DNA of 64,000 nt from Pelagivirga sediminicola (GTDB taxonomy: Bacteria > Pseudomonadota > Alphaproteobacteria > Rhodobacterales > Rhodobacteraceae), in the NCBI RefSeq assembly GCF_003072125.1, contig NZ_QCYH01000009.1, positions 60,866-124,865 of the forward strand, given 5' to 3'. The notes beneath the pieces were generated by a model. It ran no database searches. It was given only the letters and a program-made list of their open reading frames with translations, and was not told the DNA's origin. Each line of letters starts with the position of its first letter. The stretch's first letter is position 1. Both the position numbers and the translations under genes were made by a program. This document shows, piece after piece, positions 1 to 9,300 of the stretch.

Positions 1-83
1 GCCTTGAACGCGCCCGAGCGCTCCCACGCCTCGTAGAGCCGCTGCTCGGCCTCGGCCGCATCGAATGTCTTTTCCATCGCCAT
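1..83 (-). CDS. valS: Valine--tRNA ligase, N-terminal fragment
   Basis: Only the first 27 codons lie in the window; the gene runs off the left edge. The translation begins [20 protein letters not shown], which matches the N-terminal opening typical of alphaproteobacterial valyl-tRNA synthetases, where a short helix precedes the Rossmann fold. The product would charge tRNA-Val with valine in the cytoplasm. The ATG at 83-81 is chosen over the internal ATG two codons later because a MAM opening is usual in this group. The gap up to 272 (end of the next gene, same strand) presumably holds its promoter. The catalytic motifs are not visible, so the call rests on the N-terminus alone. Confidence 0.75.
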   Translation of the reverse strand, partial: MAMEKTFDAAEAEQRLYEAWERSGAFK

Positions 84-272
84 GGGATCGCTCCTTCGTT
101 CTTGGCTTTTGGCTTAGACAATCTGCGGAGCAAGTGAAAGCCCGATGCGCATGATCGGCGGGCGCCCCAGCCGCGGCAAACGGCGCGCCATGGGTATTTT
201 CACCAAGAAAAAGCCGGGGATATGCGCCTTGGTTTTTTCTTGGGTGCAAATACCCGAATCCCGCCGCTCGCT

Positions 273-881
273 TCAGCCGCGCGGCGTGCCGGTCAGCGGC
301 TCGCGCGCACCGGGGCGGATGACGGCCGGGTCATAGGGCTGGCGGGCGAACACCTCTTCGACCATGGGGGCGAAGAACTCCAGCGGCAGCGTGTCATAAT
401 CCGGGTCAAAACTGGCCTGGTCCCAGCGCTCGCAGAACTCGGCGCAATCGTCGAAATAGGGGGCGCCGCGATGACGCTCGCGCTTGTTCGGATCGGCCCC
501 GTCCAGGTGGTGGCCGTAATAGAGCATCTGGAAATCGCCATGCGCGGCCACGCACCATGTGCACTGCTCGCGCACGAAGGGCTTCAGGATCGTGGCGGCG
601 TATTCGTCGTGGTTATAGGGCGCATAGATGTCGCCGATATCGTGCAGGAGCGCCGCGACGATCCAGTCGGTATCAGCCCCATCGCGCCACGCGCGCGTTG
701 CCGATTGCAGCGAATGGCCCAGCCGCGTGATCTGGTAGCCCGACAGGCTTTTGTCCAGATCGACCAGCGCGCTCAGCAGGCGCCGTGCCGTGTGGCGGGT
801 ATGATCGATCTCGTGTTCGGTCAGGAATTCGTATTCTTCCTTCGTGCCGTCCTTCATCTGGGTAAAGCTGACGCGGTCCAT
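273..881 (-). CDS. HD-domain protein, PhnZ/TmpB-like diiron ligand pattern
   Basis: A 202-residue cytoplasmic protein. The start at 881 is preceded by a good GAAGGAG site; an in-frame upstream extension to 947 has none. Seen in the sequence: HSLQ with H56, the HD doublet H80-D81 in LLHDIGD, and further candidate ligands H91, H114, H124 and D154 (in RWD). This H...HD...H...H...D series is the six-ligand set of diiron HD proteins. The ITRLGHSLQ stretch resembles the region around the first histidine of the phosphonate oxygenase PhnZ. By family knowledge it could be a mixed-valent diiron oxygenase or a metal phosphohydrolase. No phosphonate genes lie nearby, so the substrate is unknown. It is transcribed away from the DUF2235 gene, with 149 bp between the starts. 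Confidence 0.7.
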   Translation of the reverse strand: MDRVSFTQMKDGTKEEYEFLTEHEIDHTRHTARRLLSALVDLDKSLSGYQITRLGHSLQSATRAWRDGADTDWIVAALLHDIGDIYAPYNHDEYAATILKPFVREQCTWCVAAHGDFQMLYYGHHLDGADPNKRERHRGAPYFDDCAEFCERWDQASFDPDYDTLPLEFFAPMVEEVFARQPYDPAVIRPGAREPLTGTPRG

Positions 882-1030
882 GGCTGGCTCCTTCGGGTAT
901 CGGGTCCGGTGGGAGGGATTCAACACCCGAAAAGGGGCGGCGCGCAAGGCCCCGCGGCTGTCAATCGCGCGATCCTGCGTTATGTCTTGTCCCGCGGCAA
1001 TGGTGACGCGCGAAAGGGGTGAAGGCGAAG

Positions 1031-2104
1031 ATGTCGTGGCGTAATTGGGTCAAGCGGATCTATTCACTGGTGCTGCCGGGTTTCGGGCGCGACCTGCGGC
1101 GCGGCCACAAGGGCGCGGTGGATCCTCGCGGGCCGGTGACGCATGTGCTGATCCTTGACGGAACGATGTCGTCCCTGGTGCCGGGCGACGAAAGCAACGC
1201 GGGCCTTGTCTATCGCCTTTTGAGCGAGGTGCGCGGCGCGCGCATGTCGCTTTATTACGAGGCCGGGCTGCAGTGGCAGGATTGGCGCGGCACGATCAGC
1301 GTGATGATGGGGCGCGGCATCAACCGCCAGATCCGGCGCGCCTATGGCTATCTGTCCAGCCGTTACAGGCCCGGCGACCGCATCTATCTGCTGGGCTATT
1401 CGCGCGGGGCCTATGCCGTCCGGTCGCTGGCCGGCGCGATCGACATGGTCGGCCTTCTGCGCGGCGAACACGCGACCGAGCGCAACGTGCGCCTCGCGTG
1501 GCGCCACTATCAGAGCGGCCCCGAGCGGCCCGTCGCCCGCGCATTCCACAACGCCTATTGCCACGAGGCCGTTCCGATCGAGATGGTCGGCGTCTGGGAC
1601 ACCGTCAAGGCGCTGGGCCTGCGCCTGCCGATCCTGTGGCGCTGGAGCGCGCCGAGCCATGCGTTTCATTCCCATCAGCTGGGCAGGACCGTTCGGCGCG
1701 GCTATCACGCGCTGGCGCTGGACGAGACGCGCATCGCCTACCGGCCGGTCCTTTGGCAAACCGGGCCCGAAACGGCCGCCGATGTGCAGCAGGTCTGGTT
1801 TCGCGGCACGCATGCAGATATCGGCGGGCATCTGAGCGGATTCGACGCCGCCCGTCCCCTCGCCAACATTCCCCTTGTCTGGATGCTGGAGCGCGGCGAG
1901 GCGGCAGGTCTGACGCTGCCGCAGGACTGGCGCGCGCGCTATCCGTGCGATGCGAGCGCGCCGTCGGTCGGCACATGGGGCGGTTGGGGCAAGATATTCC
2001 TGGCGCGCGGGCGCCGCACCATCGGGCGCGATCCGTCGGAGCGGGTGCATGAGACCGCATATGAAAACGGCGAGGCGCCGCCCGTCCGGAGCGGCGCCCT
2101 TTAG
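1031..2104 (+). CDS. DUF2235 alpha/beta-hydrolase-like protein
   Basis: A 357-residue protein with the DUF2235 layout: an N-terminal VLILDGTM strand-loop, a conserved pair of arginines, the nucleophile elbow GYSRGA near residue 123, and further on TDVQ/WFRGTHADIGG, the conserved late Asp/His region. DUF2235 proteins are alpha/beta hydrolases; some members are type VI secretion phospholipases (Tle1). Here there is no VgrG, PAAR or immunity gene, so an effector role has no support from context. The start at 1031 is preferred over GTG 1019 because GAAGG lies at a normal distance before it. The gene converges on metF, with 13 bp between the stops. The substrate is unknown. Confidence 0.75.
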   Translation: MSWRNWVKRIYSLVLPGFGRDLRRGHKGAVDPRGPVTHVLILDGTMSSLVPGDESNAGLVYRLLSEVRGARMSLYYEAGLQWQDWRGTISVMMGRGINRQIRRAYGYLSSRYRPGDRIYLLGYSRGAYAVRSLAGAIDMVGLLRGEHATERNVRLAWRHYQSGPERPVARAFHNAYCHEAVPIEMVGVWDTVKALGLRLPILWRWSAPSHAFHSHQLGRTVRRGYHALALDETRIAYRPVLWQTGPETAADVQQVWFRGTHADIGGHLSGFDAARPLANIPLVWMLERGEAAGLTLPQDWRARYPCDASAPSVGTWGGWGKIFLARGRRTIGRDPSERVHETAYENGEAPPVRSGAL

Positions 2105-2117
2105 GTCTGCCATTGCT

Positions 2118-2984
2118 TCAGGCGACGTCGCGCAGTTGCACCTTGGGCGCCACGCCCAGCGCATGGCAGATGTCGCGTGTCAGTTCGGGCCGGTTCAGCG
2201 TGTAGAAATGCAGATCCTCCACGCCCTCGTCCATCAGCTTGCTGCACAGTTCGGTCGCATGGGCAATGGCCAGCAGATCGCTGCGCTCGTCACGCTCGGC
2301 GGTGGCGAAGGCGGCGTTCAGCCAATCGGGCACCGTCGCGCCGCAGGATTGCGCAAAGCGGCGCGCGCCGTCCCAGTTCTCGATCGGGAAGATGCCGGGG
2401 ATGACGGGCTTGTCGATGCCCGCCGCAGCGCAGCGATCGCGAAAGCGCAGGAAGGTATCGGCGCTGAAGAAGAACTGCGTGATCGCCTCGTCCGCGCCCG
2501 CATCGAACTTGCGCTTGAGCCATTCGACATCGGCGTTGTCATCGGCCGCATCGGGGTGACGCTCGGGATAGGCGCCGACGCGCAGGGTGAAATCACCGCG
2601 CTCCTTGAGCGCCGCAATCAGCTCGCAACTGTCGTTGAAGCCGCCGGGATGGGGCTTGAACCCGCCGCTGCCCTTGGGCGCGTCGCCGCGCAGGGCGACA
2701 ATCTCGCGCACGCCGGCGGCGTGGAATTCATCGGCGATGGCCAGTGTTTCCTCGCGCGTGGCGTTCACGCAGGTCAGATGCGCCGCGACATTCAGCCCGG
2801 CCGAGCCGTGCAGCGCGCTGACCGCCTCGCGCGTCAGGGTGCGCGTCGTGCCGCCCGCGCCGTAGGTGACGGACACGAACCGCGGCTGCAACGGCGCCAG
2901 CGTGTGCACCGTGTCCCACAGGCGAAAGGACGCCTCCAGGGTCTTGGGCGGAAAGAATTCGAAGGAGATGTTCGGCGCGTTCAT
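2118..2984 (-). CDS. metF: 5,10-methylenetetrahydrofolate reductase
   Basis: A 288-residue TIM-barrel flavoprotein that reduces 5,10-methylene-THF to 5-methyl-THF, supplying the methyl group for methionine synthesis. Diagnostic stretches are SFEFFPPKT at the N-terminus (the catalytic Glu lies in EFFPPK), SVTYGAGGTTR, ALRGDAPKG and, late in the protein, EDLHFYTLNRPEL. The start at 2984 (MNAPNISFEFF) fits the usual N-terminus; an upstream extension to 3023 would run into the divergent regulatory region. It is divergent from metR, whose product is expected to control it. Length and motifs are normal. Confidence 0.96.
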   Translation of the reverse strand: MNAPNISFEFFPPKTLEASFRLWDTVHTLAPLQPRFVSVTYGAGGTTRTLTREAVSALHGSAGLNVAAHLTCVNATREETLAIADEFHAAGVREIVALRGDAPKGSGGFKPHPGGFNDSCELIAALKERGDFTLRVGAYPERHPDAADDNADVEWLKRKFDAGADEAITQFFFSADTFLRFRDRCAAAGIDKPVIPGIFPIENWDGARRFAQSCGATVPDWLNAAFATAERDERSDLLAIAHATELCSKLMDEGVEDLHFYTLNRPELTRDICHALGVAPKVQLRDVA

Positions 2985-3034
2985 GATGGGTTTCCCGTGT
3001 GAGGACTTGAGCCTTTGTCGCAATGCAGCATATG

Positions 3035-3050
3035 TTATGCAAATTCATAA
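3035..3050. promoter_or_regulatory. Candidate LysR-type operator between metF and metR
   Basis: TTATG-N6-CATAA, a perfect 5-bp inverted repeat in the 98-bp divergent region, about 50 bp upstream of metF and 33 bp upstream of metR. Its half-sites have the geometry (T-N11-A class) used by LysR regulators. Binding by the adjacent MetR is inferred from position only. Confidence 0.5.
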
Positions 3051-3082
3051 TTCTCACGATCTACATGAGGCGCGCTAATAAA

Positions 3083-3997
3083 ATGCATATCGAGTTCCGG
3101 CACCTGCGCACGATCCGCGCGATTCACGCCGCCGGGGGGCTGGCCAAAGCGGCCGACACGCTGAACATCACGCAAAGCGCGCTGAGCCATCAGATCAAGG
3201 GGCTGGAGGATCAGGCCGGGGTCGAGCTGTTCGTGCGCCGGTCCAAGCCGATGACGTTGTCGGCGGCGGGCCTGCGCCTTTTGCGCGTCGCCAACAAGGT
3301 GCTGCCCGAGATCGAGGCGCTGGAGGCCGAGTTTTCGGGCGTGCGCGCGGGAAGCTCCGGGCGCCTTCACATCGCCATCGAGTGTCACGCCTGTTTCGAA
3401 TGGCTGTTCCCGGTGCTGGAGGCGTTCCGCCACAACTGGCCCGAGGTCGATGTCGATATCCGCCCCGGCCTTGCCTTCGACGCGCTGCCCGCCCTGCAAA
3501 AGGAGGAGGTGGATCTGGTTGTCAGTTCGGACCCCGAAGCGCTGCGCGGCATCGGGTTCAAGCCGCTGTTCGATTACGAGCCGGTGTTTCTGGCCTCGGC
3601 GGTGCATCCGCTGGCGCAGAAGGACTTTATCGAGGCCGAGGATTTTCGCGGTCAGACGCTGATCACCTACCCGGTGGATCGCTCGCGGCTGGACGTATTC
3701 ACCGAACTTCTGACCCCCGCCAAGGTGGAACCGGCCAGCATCCGGCAGGTGGAGCTGACGGCGGTGATCCTGCTGCTGGTGGCAAGCAACCGGGGCGTTG
3801 CCGTGCTGCCCGACTGGGTGGTGCGCGAGCTGCGCAGCAGTGACGATTACGTGGTGCGGCCCATTACCGAAAATGGCCTGACCAAACGGCTTTATGCCGC
3901 GATCCGCGATGATGACGCGAGCAAGCCCTTCATGGCGCATCTGCTGAAACTGGCGCGGGAAATTCCGGTGAAGTTGCAGAGGCGGGAGAAGGTTTGA
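3083..3997 (+). CDS. metR: LysR-family regulator of methionine genes, MetR
   Basis: A 304-residue LysR-type transcription factor. The N-terminal winged helix reads MHIEFRHLRTI, then AADTLNITQSALSHQIKGLE (recognition helix) and LFVRR, with a co-inducer domain after about residue 90. The opening MHIEFRHL and the position divergent to metF are typical of MetR, which in other bacteria responds to homocysteine and activates met genes. The start at 3083 is chosen because family members begin there; the ATG at 3065 would add six residues. No other methionine genes are in the window apart from metF and the tRNA synthetase metG. Confidence 0.9.
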   Translation: MHIEFRHLRTIRAIHAAGGLAKAADTLNITQSALSHQIKGLEDQAGVELFVRRSKPMTLSAAGLRLLRVANKVLPEIEALEAEFSGVRAGSSGRLHIAIECHACFEWLFPVLEAFRHNWPEVDVDIRPGLAFDALPALQKEEVDLVVSSDPEALRGIGFKPLFDYEPVFLASAVHPLAQKDFIEAEDFRGQTLITYPVDRSRLDVFTELLTPAKVEPASIRQVELTAVILLLVASNRGVAVLPDWVVRELRSSDDYVVRPITENGLTKRLYAAIRDDDASKPFMAHLLKLAREIPVKLQRREKV

Positions 3998-4082
3998 CGC
4001 AAGGGCGCCCGCCATTCAAACTGTCCAGAAACCGCTGAGCGGATGTTAAGACCATATTCACACCAAACCGCGAGGATCGACC

Positions 4083-4385
4083 ATGCAGAAACTTTTACAG
4101 GTAGATTTCGATTTCACAGGTCCGTTCGGCGCGGACATGACTGCCGCGATGGGCGATCTGGCCAGATCCATCAATGACGAGCCGGGGATGATCTGGAAAA
4201 TATGGACGGAGGACAAGAGCACGGGCAAGGCCGGGGGCATCTATCTGTTCGAAAGCGAGGAAACGGCGAAATCCTATCTCGTCATGCATTCCGCGCGGCT
4301 GGAGGCGATGGGTATCCAAGGGATCCGGGGAATCATCTTCGAGGTCAATGCCGAGTTGTCTGCGATCAACAGCGCGCCGCTGTGA
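4083..4385 (+). CDS. YdhR-like putative monooxygenase, ABM-type barrel
   Basis: A 100-residue protein that matches the YdhR family (PF08803) in length and pattern: an opening VDFDFTGPFG, then EPGMIWKIWTED, GGIYLFESEETAKSYL and a closing IIFEVN strand. The family forms dimeric ferredoxin-like alpha/beta barrels related to antibiotic-biosynthesis monooxygenases, but no physiological substrate is established. It begins after an 85-bp gap following metR and 72 bp before the next gene, on the same strand, so it may be in its own or a shared transcript. The ribosome site (GAGGATCGACC) is acceptable. Confidence 0.75.
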   Translation: MQKLLQVDFDFTGPFGADMTAAMGDLARSINDEPGMIWKIWTEDKSTGKAGGIYLFESEETAKSYLVMHSARLEAMGIQGIRGIIFEVNAELSAINSAPL

Positions 4386-4457
4386 CACGCGCCTTGCCCT
4401 TGCGGGCGCGGCGCGGGGGGCCTATACGCGCGGCTTGATACAGGTAAGGACCGCTCC

Positions 4458-5246
4458 ATGGCACTCAGCGCAAATCTCAACGTGATGATGAAGGCCGCCC
4501 GCAAGGCGGGGCGCGCATTGGCCAAGGATTTCCGCGAGGTCGAGAACCTTCAGGTCAGCATGAAGGGCGCCGGCGATTTCGTCAGCCGCGCCGACATCCA
4601 GGCCGAGCAGATCATCAAGTCCGAGCTGATGAACGCGCGCCCCACCTATGGCTGGCTGGCCGAAGAGGGCGGCGAGGAGCCGGGCACCGACCCCACCCGC
4701 CGCTGGATCGTCGATCCGCTGGACGGCACCACCAACTTCCTGCACGGCCTCGCGCATTGGGCCGTGTCCATCGCGCTGGAGCACAAGGGCCAGATCGTCG
4801 CCGGCGTGGTTTATGACGCCTCCAAGGACGAGCTGTTCTTTGCCGAGAAGGGCGAAGGCGCGTGGATGAACGAATCCCGCCTGCGCGTGTCGGGCCGCGA
4901 GAAGCTGATCGAGAGCATTTTTGCCACCGGCCTGCCCTTTGGCGGGCGCAGCGATCTGCCGCATACATTGCAGGATCTGGCGCGGCTCCTGCCTGCCTGC
5001 GCGGGCGTGCGCCGCTTTGGCGCGGCCTCGCTGGATCTCGCCTATGTCGCCGCCGGGCGCTATGACGGCTTTTGGGAGCGGCGCCTGCAGCCGTGGGACA
5101 TGGCCGCGGGCCTTTTGATCGCGCGCGAGGCCGGCGCGCTGGTCGAGCCGATGACCGATGGGCGCGAGATCCTCGATGAGGGCGCAGTGATCTGCGCGAA
5201 CAACGCCATTTTCGGCAAGTTCGCCGGGATCATCCGAAACCGCTGA
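4458..5246 (+). CDS. suhB: Inositol monophosphatase family protein (SuhB-like)
   Basis: A 262-residue Mg-dependent phosphatase of the inositol monophosphatase superfamily. Visible motifs are EEGGEE (metal-binding acid), WIVDPLDGTTNFLHG (the DPxDGT signature) and, near residue 213, LQPWDMAAG (second signature, WDxAAG). It would remove phosphate from myo-inositol phosphate or a similar sugar phosphate. SuhB homologues in other bacteria also bind the transcription machinery, which cannot be judged here. The start ATG at 4458 lies 9 nt after an AGGTAAGG-like site. It converges with the GFA gene, with 3 nt between the stops. Confidence 0.88.
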   Translation: MALSANLNVMMKAARKAGRALAKDFREVENLQVSMKGAGDFVSRADIQAEQIIKSELMNARPTYGWLAEEGGEEPGTDPTRRWIVDPLDGTTNFLHGLAHWAVSIALEHKGQIVAGVVYDASKDELFFAEKGEGAWMNESRLRVSGREKLIESIFATGLPFGGRSDLPHTLQDLARLLPACAGVRRFGAASLDLAYVAAGRYDGFWERRLQPWDMAAGLLIAREAGALVEPMTDGREILDEGAVICANNAIFGKFAGIIRNR

Positions 5247-5249
5247 CAG

Positions 5250-5606
5250 CTATCGGTCGGACGGGTGGTTGATCCCGTCGACCCAGGCGATATCGCCCAG
5301 ATCGCGGGGATGCGCGCCCTCCAGCGTGCCCAGGTTGACACCGTATTCATTCGGGTTGGACCGCCTGCGATGGTGCGTATAAATCCCGCAGACCGAGCAG
5401 AAGTAATGCTGCGCCGTGCCGGTGCCCCAGGTGTAAAGCGTCAGCTTGTCCGCGCCCTTCACCACCTCGACCCCGTCCAGCGGCGCCGTCACCGCAGCGG
5501 CGCCGCGCCGCGCGCAAAAACTGCAATCGCAGCGGCTGGCGGTGTTCAGACCGTCCGTCAGGGTCACGCGCAGCTCTACTGCGCCGCAATGGCATGTCGC
5601 TTTCAT
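5250..5606 (-). CDS. GFA family protein (CENP-V/GFA domain)
   Basis: A 118-residue small zinc protein. It shows the cysteine array of the GFA (glutathione-dependent formaldehyde-activating) family: CHCGAVEL at residues 5-12, CDCSFC near 26-31 and CSVCG near 78. The last two provide the metal-binding CxxC pairs. Most members of this family have no known substrate; the name should not be read as proof of formaldehyde chemistry. The ATG shares ATGA with the stop of the rhomboid gene upstream (4-nt overlap), so the two are translationally coupled. A GTGAGG site precedes it. Confidence 0.85.
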   Translation of the reverse strand: MKATCHCGAVELRVTLTDGLNTASRCDCSFCARRGAAAVTAPLDGVEVVKGADKLTLYTWGTGTAQHYFCSVCGIYTHHRRRSNPNEYGVNLGTLEGAHPRDLGDIAWVDGINHPSDR

Positions 5607-6346
5607 TTGCGCCTCACTTTCGGGATGCGGGTTTGGGCGTATTGATATGTTGCTGCGGGATGTGGCGGATGTCCATCCGTGCGGCTCCAGAATTGCACCC
5701 CGCCCCGGCGCAGCAGGAGCGGCACGGTCAGCACCGCGCCCAGCACGAAACCGCCCGCATGCGCCCAATACGCAACGCCGCCGCTGGTGGTTGGCATCGA
5801 CAGGCCGCCGAACACCTGAAAGGCGAACCACAGGCCCAGCATGATCCACGCCGGGATCGGCAGGATGCGGAAAAAGACCACGAAGATGATCAGGATATCC
5901 ACCCTCGCCTTGGGAAACAGCAGCAGATAGCCCCCCATCACCCCGGCGATCGCGCCGGACGCGCCCACCGTCGGCACCAGCGAATAAGGCGCGGACGCCA
6001 CCTGCGCCAGCGCCGATCCGACACCGCAGAGCAAGTAGAAACCCAGATAGGCCAGATGCCCCATCTCGTCCTCCAGGTTGTCGCCGAATATCCATAGAAA
6101 CAGCATGTTACCGGCCAGATGCATCCAGCCCCCATGCAGGAACATGGAACTGACAAGCGAGCCGTAGGCATCCGCATGCATCACCCTGGCGGGGATCATG
6201 GCCCATTCGACAAAAAACGCATTCAGCGCGCGGGGCTGATCGAAAAGCGGCCAGTAGCTGAGGAAGATCGCGATATTCGCGGCCATCAGGGCGTAGGTCA
6301 CGTAGGGCGTGCGGCCCGATGGGTTATGATCGCGGATGGGAAACAT
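5603..6346 (-). CDS. Rhomboid-family intramembrane serine protease
   Basis: A 247-residue membrane protein with about six transmembrane segments. The catalytic dyad is visible: S130 in VGASGAIAG and H196 in YWAHAGGF. HGGWMHLAGNMLFLWIFG is the conserved TM2 region with the oxyanion histidine and asparagine. It would cleave substrates within the inner membrane; the substrate is not known. The stop overlaps the GFA gene start by 4 nt. The putA stop lies 46 bp upstream on the same strand, so a shared transcript is possible. The start codon lies inside a perfect hairpin, described separately. Confidence 0.92.
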   Translation of the reverse strand: MFPIRDHNPSGRTPYVTYALMAANIAIFLSYWPLFDQPRALNAFFVEWAMIPARVMHADAYGSLVSSMFLHGGWMHLAGNMLFLWIFGDNLEDEMGHLAYLGFYLLCGVGSALAQVASAPYSLVPTVGASGAIAGVMGGYLLLFPKARVDILIIFVVFFRILPIPAWIMLGLWFAFQVFGGLSMPTTSGGVAYWAHAGGFVLGAVLTVPLLLRRGGVQFWSRTDGHPPHPAATYQYAQTRIPKVRRK

Positions 6347-6368
6347 GGGGCCACGTTGGCCCCATGTT
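6342..6368 (-). promoter_or_regulatory. Perfect 12-bp hairpin covering the rhomboid start codon
   Basis: AACATGGGGCCA at 6342-6353 and its exact reverse complement TGGCCCCATGTT at 6357-6368 are separated by 3 nt. The rhomboid ATG (6346-6344) lies in one arm, so the RNA hairpin would pair the start codon. No U-tract follows, which argues against an intrinsic terminator for putA. Confidence 0.7.
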
Positions 6369-6392
6369 CAGACGCGGTCAAGCGCGGCGCAG

Positions 6393-9300
6393 TCAGGACG
6401 CGCCGCCCAGCAGCGCGGCGTTGCCGCCCGCTGCCGTGGTATCGACGCAGACATGCCGCTCGTTCAGCACGTGGCCCGTATCCGGCAGCCCTGTGATCAG
6501 CGGCAGGATCGGCCCGGAGCGCTCGCTCAGCGCCTTGGCATAGGGGCGCGCCGCGGCCTCGTCGCCCCAGAATAGCGCGCCGACAAGCCCCTTGAGCGAG
6601 GTCAGCGCCTCGGGCGGGACGGTGCCGTTTGCCTCGACCGCCATACCGCCCAGCGACATCACCGCGCGGGCCTGCGCCTTGGCCGCCTCGCGTCCCGGCC
6701 CCATGCAAAGGAGCGGCTTGCGCGCATGGCTGGTCAGGCGGTTGGATTCGCCCGTCGGCCCCGGCATCAGCTGATCCTCGCGCGGCTGCATCTCGACGGT
6801 ATATGCCTTGTCGAGCGCGGCCTGAATGTTCTTGGCGGACATGATGCCCTCGAAATCGTCCCCCGCCACCGGCGCGGGATGCACCGTGAAACGTGCCAGG
6901 TAGTTCGGGCCGCCCGCCTTCGGGCCCGTGCCCGACAGCCCCTCGCCGCCGAAGGGCTGCGAGCCGACGATCGCGCCGATCTGGTTGCGGTTGACATAGA
7001 TGTTGCCCGCCTGCACCCGCTCGGTCACGTATTGCACGCGGTCGTCGATCCGCGTCATCAGCCCGAAGGTCAGGCCATAGCCGGTGTCGTTGATCGCGTC
7101 GATCACGGTGTCCAGCTCGGTCGCGCCGAAGGTGGCCATGTGCAGCACGGGGCCGAACACCTCGCGTTCCAGATCCGCGATACTGTCCACGCGGATCAGA
7201 GTGGGGGCGATATAGGTGCCCGCATTCGGCGTCTTCAGCTCGTGAATCAGGCGCCCTTCGGCGCGGGCGGTCTGGATATGCTCGGCGATGCCGGCGCGGG
7301 CCGCCTCGTCGATGACCGGGCCGCAATCGGTGCTCAGATCCCAGGGCCGGCCCATGACGACGGCATCCATCGCGCCGGTCAGCATCTTGGTGAAATCCTC
7401 GGCGATATCCTCCTGCACATAAAGGCAGCGCAGGGCCGAGCAGCGCTGACCGGCCGATTGGAACGCGCTCTCGATGATCGCCTGCACCGCCTGTTCGGGC
7501 AGCGCGGTGCTGTCCACGATCATTGCGTTCAGCCCGCCGGTTTCCGCGATCAGCGGCGCGCCGGGGGCAAGGTTGTCGGCCATCGCCTTGCGGATCTTCA
7601 TTGCCGTCGCGGTCGAGCCGGTGAAGGCGACGCCGCCGACGCGCGGATCGGATGTCAGCGCCGCGCCCACATCGCCGCCGCCGGGCAGCAGTTGCAGCGC
7701 CGCCTCCGGCACGCCGGCCCGGTGCATGAGGCCCACGGCGAAATGCGCGATGATCGGCGTCTGCTCGGCCGGTTTGGACAGGACGGCATTGCCCGCAGCC
7801 AGCGCCGCGGCGATCTGGCCGGTGAAGATGGCCAGCGGGAAATTCCACGGGCTGATGCAGGTAAAGGTGCCGACAGCGCCGGTATCGGGCGCATTGGCGC
7901 CGTAATAGCGCAGGAAATCAACCGCCTCGCGCAACTCGGCGACCGCGTCCATCTGGGATTTGCCGGCCTCGCGGGCGAGGATGGCGAAAATCTCGCCGTA
8001 GTTTTCCTCGTACAGGTCCGCGATCCTGCCGAGCACCTTGCCGCGCTCGGCGGCGGGGGCGTCCCATCTGGCGGCCTTCGACAGCGCCGTTTCGATATCC
8101 GCGGCGCTGGCATGGGCGACGGTGCCGGGGCTGCCTGCGGGGTCGGCGGGGTTGGTCACGTCGACCTTTTCCTCGGGCGCGGCCTTGGCCGCCAGACGCG
8201 GTGCGGCCTCCCATTTATGGGTGGCAAAGGGCGCGCGGGCGGCCTCGATCGCCTCCAGCGTGGGCTGGTGGCGCAGATCGAAGCCCTTGGAATTCACACG
8301 CTCAGGCAGGAAAAGCTCGGGGCCGGTGGCCAGCGGAACGCGCTCTTCCTCGACCAGCTTGAAGGGGTCGGCGGCGACGATTTCGGGCGCGACCTCCTCA
8401 TCGACGATCTGGTTGACGAAGCTGGAATTCGCGCCGTTCTCCAGCAGGCGGCGCACCAGATAGGCCAGCAGATCGCGATGCGCGCCGACGGGCGCATAGA
8501 TGCGGCAACGCGTGCCTTCGTTGGCCATGACGATGTCGTGCAGCGCCTCGCCCATGCCATGCAGGCGCTGGAATTCGAACGTCTCCTTGTCGCTCGCCAT
8601 GTCCAGAACGGCGGCAACCGTATGGGCGTTATGCGTGGCGAATTGCGGATAGATGCGGTCCGTCATCGACAGCAATTTGCGCGCATTGGCGATATAGCTG
8701 ACATCGGTCGCGGGCTTGGAGGTGAAGACCGGGAAGCCGTCAATACCCTCGACCTGCGCCTGCTTGATCTCGGTGTCCCAATAGGCGCCCTTGACCAGAC
8801 GCACCATGATGCGGCGGTCCAGTTGCTGCGCAAGGTTGTAGAGGAAATCCAGAACATATCCGGCGCGCTGGCCATAGGCCTGCACGACCACGCCAAAGCC
8901 GTCCCATCCGGCCAGCGCGGGTTCGCTCAGCACGGTTTCGATGACGTCCAGCGACAGGGCAAGGCGGTCCGCCTCTTCGGCGTCGATGTTCAGGCCCATT
9001 CCGGCGGATTTGGCCAACAGCGCGAGGCTGCGCAGGCGCGGCACCAGAACATCCATCACCTGCTCGCGCTGGGCGACCTCATAGCGCGGGTGCAGCGCCG
9101 ACAACTTGACCGAGATGCCGGGATTCTTGCGGATGTCGTCATGGGTGCAGGCCTGCGCGATGGCACTGATCGCGCGGGAATAGCTGAGGTGATAGCGCGT
9201 CGCGTCCTTGTCAGTGCGCGCGGCCTCGCCCAGCATGTCGTAGGAATAGGTATAACCCTTCTTCTCCATCTTGGCGGCGCGGTCCATGGCGGACTGGATA

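Noticed and set aside
145..336. Small frame between valS and the HD gene
   Set aside because: It overlaps the HD gene end; composition is Arg-rich and there is no ribosome site.
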